Shown in pieces: positions 22,592-30,193 of a stretch of 35,098 nucleotides of DNA. Every line of letters starts with the position of its first letter. Within the stretch, counting starts at the first letter, position 1. Source of the stretch: CAZYAK01 sp964645935 (GTDB lineage Bacteria; Patescibacteriota; Gracilibacteria; Peribacterales; Peribacteraceae). Under the pieces are notes generated by a model. It did no database searches and was not told the DNA's origin. It worked only from the letters and a program-made list of their open reading frames with translations. A program made the translations under genes and the position numbers. Where the stretch lies: the NCBI GenBank assembly GCA_964645935.1, contig CAZYAK010000010.1:1-35098 (forward strand), given 5' to 3'.

Positions 22592-23548
22592 GTGGAGCCT
22601 TTGCCCTTCCCCGACGTCAGCTTCGTCATCCCCGTGCACAACGAGGCCCCTTCGCTGGAGGCCTTGCACCGGGGTATCGCTGCGGTCTGCGAAGCGGAGC
22701 ACATCGCGTGCGAGATGGTCTTTGTCGACGACGGATCCAGCGATGACAGCTTCCGAGTGCTCCGGGAAATCGCCGGACGCGATCCGCGCGCCAAAGTCAT
22801 CCGCCTCCGCCGGAATTTTGGGCAGACGGCGGCACTTTCGGCCGGAATCCGAGGCAGCTCCATGCCCGTGGTCGTGACGCTCGATGCCGATCTCCAAAAT
22901 GACCCTGCAGACGTCCCCCTGCTGCTGAGGGAACTGGAAAAGGGCTACGACGTGGTATCCGGGCGCCGGGCCGATCGGAAAGACAACCCTCGCAAGAAAC
23001 TCTCCTCGTTCCTGGCCAACCGGCTCATCGCCCGGGTGACGGGCGTGGCGCTCACCGACTACGGCTGCACGCTTAAGGCGTACCGCCGAGAGTTCATCGC
23101 CAGCGCCCCGCTCTACGGCGATATGCACCGCTTCATGCCCGTCTTCGCGGCGACCCACGGAGCGCGGATCACAGAGATTCCAGTACGCCACCACGCGCGC
23201 GCGCACGGGCGGTCGCACTACGGCATTTTCTGGCGCACGGGGCGCGTGGCGCTGGACCTCGTGACCGTAAAGTTCCTGCACACGTTTATTGCGCGCCCCA
23301 TGCATTTCTTCGGCGGCGTGGGATCGGTATTCCTGCTCTCGGGCATTGCATGCGGGGGCGCTGCATTGGTCCTGAAGCTCCTGCACCTCAAAGACCTCGT
23401 CTCCACTCCGCTCACCCTCGTATCCGTGTTCCTGTTCAGTGTGGGAGTGCAATCGCTCCTCCTGGGACTGCTCGCGGAGCTGCTCATCCGCATTTACTTC
23501 GATCACCCGGGCCGCCAGTCCTTCGAGGTGGCCGAGCGGATCAACTGA
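22592..23548 (+). CDS. GT2 polyprenyl-phosphate glycosyltransferase with two C-terminal membrane helices
   Basis: This 318-residue protein begins VEPLPFPDVSFVIPVHNEAPSL and shows VFVDDGSSDDSF, LDADLQNDPADVP with the metal-binding DAD, and the KDNPRKKLSS loop, all as in ArnC/GtrB-type enzymes. Two membrane segments near the C-terminus (FFGGVGSVFLLSGIACGGAA; SVFLFSVGVQSLLLGLLAELLI) match that family. It should transfer a hexose or aminosugar to polyprenyl phosphate on the cytoplasmic side. The GTG at 22592 is chosen because homology begins there and a promoter ends 8 nt upstream. Downstream comes a methyltransferase with its own -10 box. Confidence 0.9.
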   Translation: MEPLPFPDVSFVIPVHNEAPSLEALHRGIAAVCEAEHIACEMVFVDDGSSDDSFRVLREIAGRDPRAKVIRLRRNFGQTAALSAGIRGSSMPVVVTLDADLQNDPADVPLLLRELEKGYDVVSGRRADRKDNPRKKLSSFLANRLIARVTGVALTDYGCTLKAYRREFIASAPLYGDMHRFMPVFAATHGARITEIPVRHHARAHGRSHYGIFWRTGRVALDLVTVKFLHTFIARPMHFFGGVGSVFLLSGIACGGAALVLKLLHLKDLVSTPLTLVSVFLFSVGVQSLLLGLLAELLIRIYFDHPGRQSFEVAERIN

Positions 23549-23560
23549 CGCTTTCTCTCG

Positions 23561-23566
23561 TACACT
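23561..23566 (+). promoter_or_regulatory. -10 hexamer near methyltransferase start
   Basis: TACACT ends 9 nt before the ATG at 23576. The spacing is slightly longer than the 6-nt class but still too short for a normal leader. Confidence 0.4.
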
Positions 23567-23575
23567 CCGCACGCT

Positions 23576-24397
23576 ATGACGACCGCCTACGCCTTCGGCA
23601 AGAATTGGGAGCGCTTCGTGGCGACGGCGCTCACGCCCGCCAAGGAGCGCGAGGCCGTCGCGTCGCTTACGGCCTTTACGGGCCTCGCGGACCTCAGGGG
23701 CAAATCCTTCCTGGACATCGGCTGCGGAAGCGGGCTCTTCTCCCTGGCGGCGCACACCCTGGGCGCAGACTCGGTGACGAGCTTCGACGTTGACCCGTTC
23801 TCGGTCCAGACCACGCGCTTCCTGCACGAGCGTGCCGGCAAGCCGGCTAGCTGGACCGTTGGGGAGGGGTCGGTATTGGACCCTGCATACCTGCAGACGG
23901 TGGGGACGCACGACCTCGTGTACTCCTGGGGCGTGCTCCACCACACGGGCAAGATGCGCGAGGCAATCTCCAACGCCGCGGACCGCGTGAAGCCGGGTGG
24001 GCTTCTCTACATCGCCATCTACAACACCGCAGACACCTGGGGACCCCACGCCGACGGCCGCATAGGGCCCGCACGGTTCTGGGAGAAGGAGAAGAAATTC
24101 TACGTGTCCTTGCCCGCCTGGATACAACGCTGCGTGGACGCGGCCGCGATGACGGCGATGGTGGCCGGGTACCTGGTGACGTTCCAGAATCCCGTCCGCA
24201 AAATCCGGGAGCATGCAGCGAAATACCGCGGTATGGACTGGGCTACCGACATCCGCGACTGGCTGGGCGGCTACCCCTACGAGCACGCCCGCGCTCACGA
24301 GGTATTCGCCTGGGTGAAGGGCAAAGGCTTCACACTCGAGAACCTCCGGGCCTGGAACGACCTGCGCAACAACGAGTTCCTCTTCCGGAAACACTGA
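23576..24397 (+). CDS. Class I SAM-dependent methyltransferase
   Basis: The 273-residue protein has the SAM-binding motif FLDIGCGSGLFSLAAH near residue 42, then TSFDVDPFSV for the ribose-binding acid, and YSWGVLHHTGKM for motif post-II. The rest (RVKPGGLLYIAIYNTADTW; GYPYEHARAHEVFAWVKGKGF) matches a subgroup found in surface-polysaccharide loci that methylates sugars or hydroxyl groups. It sits between a lipid-sugar transferase and an AsnB-like amidotransferase. Only a short gap precedes it, so readthrough from the GT2 gene is also likely. The methyl acceptor is unknown. Confidence 0.88.
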   Translation: MTTAYAFGKNWERFVATALTPAKEREAVASLTAFTGLADLRGKSFLDIGCGSGLFSLAAHTLGADSVTSFDVDPFSVQTTRFLHERAGKPASWTVGEGSVLDPAYLQTVGTHDLVYSWGVLHHTGKMREAISNAADRVKPGGLLYIAIYNTADTWGPHADGRIGPARFWEKEKKFYVSLPAWIQRCVDAAAMTAMVAGYLVTFQNPVRKIREHAAKYRGMDWATDIRDWLGGYPYEHARAHEVFAWVKGKGFTLENLRAWNDLRNNEFLFRKH

Positions 24398-24416
24398 ACG
24401 TCCCGCACGGATCCTG

Positions 24417-24422
24417 TATAAG
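24417..24422 (+). promoter_or_regulatory. -10-like hexamer before asnB
   Basis: TATAAG ends exactly 6 nt before the ATG at 24429. The following AAGGAAGG could instead be a ribosome-binding site lying close to the start, so both readings remain open. Confidence 0.4.
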
Positions 24423-24428
24423 GAAGGC

Positions 24429-26297
24429 ATGTGCGGCATCGCGGGCATCATCGCATTCGGTGGCAGCGCCGACCCGGGGGAGATCCGTCGCATGACGGAT
24501 GCGTTGCGGCATCGCGGTCCCGACGGCGAAGGTGTCTTCACGAGTGGACCCCTGGGCCTGGGGCACCGGCGCCTGTCCATCCTGGACGTCTCGGACGCGG
24601 GCGCGCAGCCCATGGCAACGTCGGACGGAAGGCGCGTGCTCACGTTCAACGGCGAGATCTACAACTTCCGCGAGGAGCGTGCACACCTGGAAGCGCAGGG
24701 GGTCCGGTTCCGCTCCGGGACGGACACCGAGGTGCTCTTGGAACTATTTGCTCGGGAGGGCCCGGCCTGCCTGGACCGCTTGCGCGGGATGTTCGCCTTC
24801 GCGGCTGCGGACCTGGAACGGCGGGAAGTCCTATTGGCCCGTGACCGCATCGGGAAGAAGCCGCTGTACTACTTTGTCAACGACCGCCGGATGGCCTTCG
24901 CCTCGGAAATGGCGGGCCTGCGTGTGCTCTCGGACTGCCCGCGCGGCATCGATGCCGAGGCCGTGCGCCACTCACTCGTTTTCGGGTACGTTCCCGCCCC
25001 TGCCACGGGCATCGCGGGCATTCGCAAGCTCCCAGCCGCACACGCGCTCACCGTGCGATGGGACACAGGCGAAGTCGCACTGAAGCGCTACTGGTCGCTT
25101 CCGACGGACACGCTGCGCGATGATCCCCACTCGCTGCGCCAGGAGCTAGACCGGCTCCTCTCCGAAGCCGTGCGGATGCGTCTCGTCTCAGACGTGCCGC
25201 TCGGCGCCTTCCTCTCCGGCGGAGTGGATTCCTCAGCGGTAGTGGCGCACATGCGCAGGCATGCGCCAGACGTGCGGACCTTCTCGATCGGATTCCGCGG
25301 GCTGCGGAGCGAAATCCCGGATGCCGAGCGTGTCGCGTCGCACGTAGGGGCGCATTCCACTACCGAGATGCTGGAGGCGGACGTGCTCGCAGAGCTCCCG
25401 GCGATCGTCGCCGCGTACGGCGAACCCTACGGCGACCCGTCCTGCATCCCGACCTATTTCCTCTGCCGCCATGCGCGTCGCCATGTAACGGTGGCGCTCA
25501 GCGGCGACGGCGGAGACGAAAACTTTGGGGGATACGCACGGTATCCCATCGCCGCGTTCTCCGCGCAGATGGATCGCCTGCCGCGACTGCTCCTGGGAGG
25601 GCTGCGCAACGCCGCCGCGCTCGCGCGCGTACTGCGGCGGGACACCTTCACCTACCGCTCGCTACTCTTTCTGGACTCACTCAAGACGCCGCTTCCGTTC
25701 CGGATGCTGGACTACATGGGCAACTTCACGGAGGACGAGCTGCGGGCGGTGGCGCGGAGTCCCGTCCTTGCAGATGCGGGGGCGTCGCGGCGGATGCTCC
25801 AAGAATCCGTAGCGCCCGAGCTCCGTGGAGACGGCGACGTGCTCAACGACGCGATGCGCATGGATATCCTCACCTACCTAGCCGACGACCTGATGCCCAA
25901 GGTAGATCTGGCTTCTATGGCACACGGGCTGGAGGTGCGCTCGCCATTCCTGGACCAGGAAGTGGTCGCCTTCGCGGCGCGGATCCCCTCCGCACTCAAG
26001 GTGCAGGGGCGCCGCACCAAAGTGCTGCTCAAGGAAGCTGTGGCACCGCTCCTCCCGCCGGAGACACTCCGCAAGCGCAAGCAAGGGTTCCGCCTGCCGA
26101 TGGACGAATGGTTCCGTGGCCGCGACCGCGAGCGCATCCGCGCCGAGCTCCTGGACGCGCCGGCAGCCATGTGGGAGCTCTTCGACCGTGCCGGCGTGGA
26201 GCGCTTCTGGAACGACTACGTGGGGTCGCCCACAGACCGGTCGCCACAGGTATTCATGCTGCTGTGGATGCGCCATTGGATTGCCACCCTCGCGTGA
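24429..26297 (+). CDS. asnB: Asparagine synthase (glutamine-hydrolysing) family protein
   Basis: The 622-residue protein starts MCGIAGIIAF: Cys2 is the N-terminal glutaminase nucleophile. HRGPDGEG, GHRRLSILD and FNGEIYNF complete the class II glutamine amidotransferase domain (about 1-210). The synthetase domain has the ATP-pyrophosphatase loop FLSGGVDSSA near residue 262 and SGDGGDENFGGY near 357. The length matches AsnB. In polysaccharide clusters such proteins often amidate sugar carboxylates or other surface substrates rather than make free asparagine, and its place between a methyltransferase and a membrane protein fits that. The substrate cannot be decided from sequence. Confidence 0.93.
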   Translation: MCGIAGIIAFGGSADPGEIRRMTDALRHRGPDGEGVFTSGPLGLGHRRLSILDVSDAGAQPMATSDGRRVLTFNGEIYNFREERAHLEAQGVRFRSGTDTEVLLELFAREGPACLDRLRGMFAFAAADLERREVLLARDRIGKKPLYYFVNDRRMAFASEMAGLRVLSDCPRGIDAEAVRHSLVFGYVPAPATGIAGIRKLPAAHALTVRWDTGEVALKRYWSLPTDTLRDDPHSLRQELDRLLSEAVRMRLVSDVPLGAFLSGGVDSSAVVAHMRRHAPDVRTFSIGFRGLRSEIPDAERVASHVGAHSTTEMLEADVLAELPAIVAAYGEPYGDPSCIPTYFLCRHARRHVTVALSGDGGDENFGGYARYPIAAFSAQMDRLPRLLLGGLRNAAALARVLRRDTFTYRSLLFLDSLKTPLPFRMLDYMGNFTEDELRAVARSPVLADAGASRRMLQESVAPELRGDGDVLNDAMRMDILTYLADDLMPKVDLASMAHGLEVRSPFLDQEVVAFAARIPSALKVQGRRTKVLLKEAVAPLLPPETLRKRKQGFRLPMDEWFRGRDRERIRAELLDAPAAMWELFDRAGVERFWNDYVGSPTDRSPQVFMLLWMRHWIATLA

Positions 26298-26307
26298 CGA
26301 TGCGAGC

Positions 26308-27912
26308 ATGACGCCGTCCCCTCTGACCCCCATGGACGACAGCGTGCCATCGGCAAACACACGCCGGCTCTCCGCGTGGCTGCTTGGGGTCGGGGCTGTG
26401 GTGGGCGTCGCGTGGTTCGCGTTCCAGCTCTCGTATCCGCCCCTCTTCCGGGGCTTGGTGTGCTGTGATTCCACGGTCTACACCACGTACGCACGTATGC
26501 TGGTGCGTCCCATCGGAGACATGCGGACCCTACCCGCGCCAGAAGCCGAGCAGCGCGACCGCGCGGCGATGCCCGCAACGACCGGCACGGCAGCTCCGAG
26601 GTGGATGATCCTGGTACGGACCCTATTCGTGAGCACGGGGAAATACGTGCCTGGCTACGGCTTTTTCCTCGCGGCGCACATTCTCCTCTCCAACGCCACC
26701 GGGGGGCTGCTTCCATGGCTAGAGACCTCGCTCGTCACCTCCTTGCTTCTCCAGACGGGCGCGCTCTGGTTTTTCTGGAGCAGCCTCAACCGCGGGGGGA
26801 TACGGACACCGGCCTGGGCGCTGGCTCTGGCGCTGGCGCACCCTCTGCTGGCCACCCACGCGGCGCTCCCGATCAGCGATGCGTTGGCCATCGCGCTGGC
26901 GCTCGCGGCGTTTAGCCTGCTGCTACGCCTGCGGTTTGATCGAGCGGACCGCCGAAACATCTTCTGTTCCCTGGCAGCGGGCGCGGCATTTGGGGCGCTT
27001 GTGTGGACGCGGTCCATCTACTCCGTCGCGCTGGAAGGTCTGATCCTCTGTTGGCTCGCGTGGGGCGCGTGGCGGATGCTACGGGTTCGCAACGTGGCGG
27101 CTCTCGCGCTCGGGGCGGCGGCACTCTGCGGAACCGTGCTGGTGCTCCTGCCCCGGCTCATCGCGTGCCACGCAGCCGGCGGCACCGTGTGCGTTATTAC
27201 GCCAGATGACGCGCGGACGCTGACCGCGGAGCTGCTTGGCAAAGGCTTCACAGGCGCCCGCACGTACACCGTCCTGCGCCCGATTGCCCCCGGGGCCGGA
27301 ACGCTCGTCACCGTGCCTGATCCTTTCCTGCAGTCGTTCGGCTGCGTATTCACGCCTGCGGCGCCCACAGAGCAACTCGCGGCGTGTGTGCTGCGTAACT
27401 GGTGGCGAATGCCGGCCTTCGCCCTCGTGAAGGCTGCCGGTCTCCTGGATGCACCGCACCTGTCGGCATACGTGACAAACATCACTCCTCACGCCCTCCG
27501 AGCCCTCCTGCGTGCGACCATGCTGCCAGTGATCCTCGGGCTGCTTGCCGCCGGATTGCTCTTCCTCCTGAGACGCACAACCCCGCCCGGCTGGGGGCTC
27601 ATTGGCGTCTTCTGCGCCGTGTATCTGTGTTCGCTGCTGCCCCTCGCCATCGAAGCCCGCTACGGCCTGCTCTTCGTTCCGGTCGGGCTGCTTGGCCTCG
27701 GTCACGCCTGGACCGCCAGGGAGTCCTTCCGGAGTCCTGGTGTCCAATGGCTGGGGGTGATCATGACCGCGCTCATCCTGGGACTGTTCCTGGTCAAGAC
27801 CGGCCAGTGGGACCGCGCCGATCCCATCCCCTACGTCCCGGTCTCGGCAGCCGCGACCAGCGATATCCTCGCAGAGGTGATGCGCACGCTGCCCCGCGCC
27901 GTGACGGACTAA
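26308..27912 (+). CDS. Polytopic membrane protein, GT-C-like (534 aa)
   Basis: The protein starts about 10 bp after asnB and has about ten hydrophobic segments. After the first helix (LLGVGAVVGVAWFAFQL) comes a loop with CCDSTVYTTYARMLV, where an acidic residue would sit in the GT-C active-site position. A large extracytoplasmic loop (about residues 290-370) carries several cysteines (CHAAGGTVC; FGCVF; LAACVL) that may form disulfides. The last helices end in a short polar tail. It is probably a transferase or assembly protein for surface glycan, inferred from architecture and neighbours. The ATG at 26308 is chosen; an upstream extension would lie inside asnB. Confidence 0.75.
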   Translation: MTPSPLTPMDDSVPSANTRRLSAWLLGVGAVVGVAWFAFQLSYPPLFRGLVCCDSTVYTTYARMLVRPIGDMRTLPAPEAEQRDRAAMPATTGTAAPRWMILVRTLFVSTGKYVPGYGFFLAAHILLSNATGGLLPWLETSLVTSLLLQTGALWFFWSSLNRGGIRTPAWALALALAHPLLATHAALPISDALAIALALAAFSLLLRLRFDRADRRNIFCSLAAGAAFGALVWTRSIYSVALEGLILCWLAWGAWRMLRVRNVAALALGAAALCGTVLVLLPRLIACHAAGGTVCVITPDDARTLTAELLGKGFTGARTYTVLRPIAPGAGTLVTVPDPFLQSFGCVFTPAAPTEQLAACVLRNWWRMPAFALVKAAGLLDAPHLSAYVTNITPHALRALLRATMLPVILGLLAAGLLFLLRRTTPPGWGLIGVFCAVYLCSLLPLAIEARYGLLFVPVGLLGLGHAWTARESFRSPGVQWLGVIMTALILGLFLVKTGQWDRADPIPYVPVSAAATSDILAEVMRTLPRAVTD

Positions 27913-27944
27913 ACGCGGGGATGGAGCGCGCGCGGTTCTTGGTG

Positions 27945-27950
27945 TAGCGT
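27945..27950 (+). promoter_or_regulatory. -10-like hexamer of Gfo/Idh gene, leaderless type
   Basis: TAGCGT ends exactly 6 nt before the GTG at 27957. It is a weak hexamer, but it keeps T1, A2 and T6 and the 6-nt gap of the class. Confidence 0.35.
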
Positions 27951-27956
27951 TCCGCC

Positions 27957-28973
27957 GTGCAGCAGCTCCGTATCGGCGTCATCGGCTACGGCTACTGGGG
28001 ACCGAATCTCGTCCGAAACTTCTCCCTCCACGGGGGGGCTCGCGTGACGATGGTATCGGACTTCGATGAGAAGAAGCTCGCCGCCGTCCGCACCAGCTAC
28101 CCCTCCATCCGCACGGTACGGGACGGCCTGGAGTTGATCCACGACCCGGAGGTAGATGCCGTCTCCATCGCCACACCCATCTCCACGCACTTCGCGCTGG
28201 CCAAGGCGGCGCTGGAGGCGGGCAAGCACGTGCTGGTAGAAAAACCCATGACGGCCACGGCGGCGGAGGCGGAGGAGCTCGTAGCGCTGGCCAAGAAACA
28301 GGGGCGTGTGCTCATGGTGGGCCACACGTTCGTGTACACGGGGGCGGTCCGCAAGATGCGCGAGATCATCGACGCTGGGGAGCTGGGGACACCGTACTAC
28401 TTCGATTCCGCGCGCTTCAACCTGGGTCTCCTGCAGAAGGACAGCAACGTCCTCTGGGACTTAGCCCCGCACGACCTCTCCATCGTGCTGCACCTCGTGG
28501 ATGAGCGACCCGTCGCCGTACAGGCGTTTGGGCAGCGGCACGTGGGCGATCGCCAGGAGGAATTTGCGTTTATGGTGCTGCGCTACGCGAGCGGCTTCCA
28601 TGCGCACATTCGCGCCAGCTGGATCTCTCCTGTGAAGATCCGCCTCACCATGCTGGCCGGCTCCAAAAAGATGCTCGTCTTCGACGACGTGGAGCCCAGT
28701 GAGAAGATTCGCGTCTACGACAAGGGCGTCACACTCCCCTCCAGCGGCGGGCAGGAGGTGACGGCTTTCAACCCCATCTACCGCGCGGGCGACGTGCTCA
28801 TCCCGGCGCTAGACCGCACCGAGGCGCTGCGGAAGGAGACCGAACACTTCCTGAACTGCGTCCGAAGCGGCCAGAAGCCCCTTTCGGACGGGACGGCGGG
28901 TTTGGAGGTGGTACGCCTGCTGGAGGCTGCCCAGCGGTCCATGGCCGAAAACGGGGCCTTCATCCCGCTCTAA
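27957..28973 (+). CDS. Gfo/Idh/MocA family NAD(P)-dependent sugar dehydrogenase
   Basis: The 338-residue protein begins MQQLRIGVIGYGYWGPN, the GxGxxG dinucleotide fold. VLVEKPMT supplies the conserved Glu95-Lys96-Pro97, and WDLAPHD near 167 gives the Asp/His catalytic pair of this family. Its closest functional type is the UDP-sugar 3-dehydrogenase WbpB: the very next gene is a DegT aminotransferase like WbpE, the classic pair that makes 3-amino-3-deoxy sugars. The GTG at 27957 was chosen by homology. The next gene starts 31 bp on with its own strong -10 box. The specific substrate is inferred. Confidence 0.9.
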   Translation: MQQLRIGVIGYGYWGPNLVRNFSLHGGARVTMVSDFDEKKLAAVRTSYPSIRTVRDGLELIHDPEVDAVSIATPISTHFALAKAALEAGKHVLVEKPMTATAAEAEELVALAKKQGRVLMVGHTFVYTGAVRKMREIIDAGELGTPYYFDSARFNLGLLQKDSNVLWDLAPHDLSIVLHLVDERPVAVQAFGQRHVGDRQEEFAFMVLRYASGFHAHIRASWISPVKIRLTMLAGSKKMLVFDDVEPSEKIRVYDKGVTLPSSGGQEVTAFNPIYRAGDVLIPALDRTEALRKETEHFLNCVRSGQKPLSDGTAGLEVVRLLEAAQRSMAENGAFIPL

Positions 28974-28992
28974 CGACGAACGTCATATCGGG

Positions 28993-28998
28993 TATACT
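28993..28998 (+). promoter_or_regulatory. -10 hexamer of DegT gene, leaderless type
   Basis: TATACT ends exactly 6 nt before the ATG at 29005, the same hexamer and gap as at sufS. It implies independent transcription of the aminotransferase. Confidence 0.6.
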
Positions 28999-29004
28999 CT
29001 CGCT

Positions 29005-30162
29005 ATGTCCGCCCCCCAGACCCAGCAGACTCAAACCCACGCAGCAACCGCTTCGGGTACACCGTCGGTGCCGCTCGTGGACCTGCGCGCCCAGTACCTC
29101 TCTATCCGCGAGGACATGGACGAGGCTGTGCAGCGCGTCCTTCACTCCTGTGCCTTCGCCGGCGGTCCGGAGGTGGCGCTGTTTGAGCGGGCGTTCGCGA
29201 CCTACTGCGGCACCAAGCACTGCATCGGCGTCAGCTCGGGCACCTCGGCCCTGGAGATCATCTTCCGCGCCATGGGCATGGAGGAGGGCGACGAGATTAT
29301 CACCGTCCCCAACACCTTCTTCGCCACGGCGGAGGGGGCCTCCATCCTCGGCGTGAAGCCGGTGTTCGTGGACGCGGAGGAGGACACGGCGCTCATGGAT
29401 GTCTCCCGCGTGGAGGCGGCCATCACCCCCAAGACCAAGGCCATCGTCCCCGTCCACTTGTACGGCCAGCCGGCCGACATGGATGCGCTGCTGGAGATCT
29501 CCCGTCGCACGGGCGTTCCCATTGTGGAGGATTGCGCGCAGGCGCACGGTGCCCGCTACAAGGGCAAGCGCGTGGGGGCTTTCGGTATCGCCGCAGCGTT
29601 CAGCTTCTACCCCGGCAAGAATCTCGGCGCGTACGGCGAGGCCGGCGGCATCGTCACGAGCGACGCCTCCATCGATGCCTTCTCCCGCATGTTCCGCGAG
29701 CATGGGTCCGTGACCAAGTACGAGCACAAGATTATCGCCCGTAACGACCGTCTGGACGGTATTCAGGGTGCGGTGCTCGGCGCCAAGCTCCCGCACCTCG
29801 AGGGATGGAACGCGTCGCGCCGACGCTTAGCCGCGCGGTATCGCGAGCTCTTGGCAGACGAGCCGCGCGTGAGGATTGTCTCCGAGCGCGCGGACCGCGA
29901 GGGCGTGTACCACCTCTTCGTGGTGCGCGTCGCGGACCGCGACCGGGTGCGGAAGAGCCTCAACGACGCCGGAGTGGGCGCGGGCATCCACTACCCCGTC
30001 CCGCTGCACCTCCAGGAGTGCTACCGCGACCTCGGTCACCGCGAAGGGGACTTCCCGGCCACGGAGAGGCTTGCGAAAGAAATCCTCTCACTACCCCTGT
30101 ACCCCGAGCTGACGGACGAGCAGGTGCAGTACGTGGTGAAGACGCTCAAGACGGCCCTGTAG
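29005..30162 (+). CDS. DegT/DnrJ/EryC1 family sugar aminotransferase
   Basis: A 385-residue PLP aminotransferase. VPLVDLRAQYLSI starts the family domain after a Gln/Thr/Ala-rich leader of about 20 residues. GVSSGTSALEI, VPVHLYGQPADMD and IVEDCAQAHG (Asp176) bind PLP, and FSFYPGKNLGAYGEAGG carries the Schiff-base Lys205. All catalytic residues are present, unlike in the broken DegT gene at 184-1392. With the Gfo/Idh dehydrogenase just upstream, it probably transfers an amino group to a 3-keto sugar as WbpE does. It converges on a GT-C-like gene across 27 bp. Confidence 0.92.
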   Translation: MSAPQTQQTQTHAATASGTPSVPLVDLRAQYLSIREDMDEAVQRVLHSCAFAGGPEVALFERAFATYCGTKHCIGVSSGTSALEIIFRAMGMEEGDEIITVPNTFFATAEGASILGVKPVFVDAEEDTALMDVSRVEAAITPKTKAIVPVHLYGQPADMDALLEISRRTGVPIVEDCAQAHGARYKGKRVGAFGIAAAFSFYPGKNLGAYGEAGGIVTSDASIDAFSRMFREHGSVTKYEHKIIARNDRLDGIQGAVLGAKLPHLEGWNASRRRLAARYRELLADEPRVRIVSERADREGVYHLFVVRVADRDRVRKSLNDAGVGAGIHYPVPLHLQECYRDLGHREGDFPATERLAKEILSLPLYPELTDEQVQYVVKTLKTAL

Positions 30163-30165
30163 CAC

Positions 30166-30193
30166 CTGAGCCGCGTCGAAGGGACGAGCTCAG
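30166..30193. terminator. Weak hairpin between convergent genes
   Basis: CTGAGC (30166-30171) and GCTCAG (30188-30193) form a 6-bp stem with an inner TCG/CGA pairing, filling the 27-bp gap between the converging DegT and GT-C-like genes. No T-run is present. Confidence 0.3.

Noticed and set aside
22589..24649. Minus-strand ORF of 686 codons opposite the GT2, methyltransferase and asnB genes
   Set aside because: It lies antisense to three genes with clear catalytic motifs, and its sequence is Arg/His/Gly-rich as expected of a GC-rich shadow frame with few stops.
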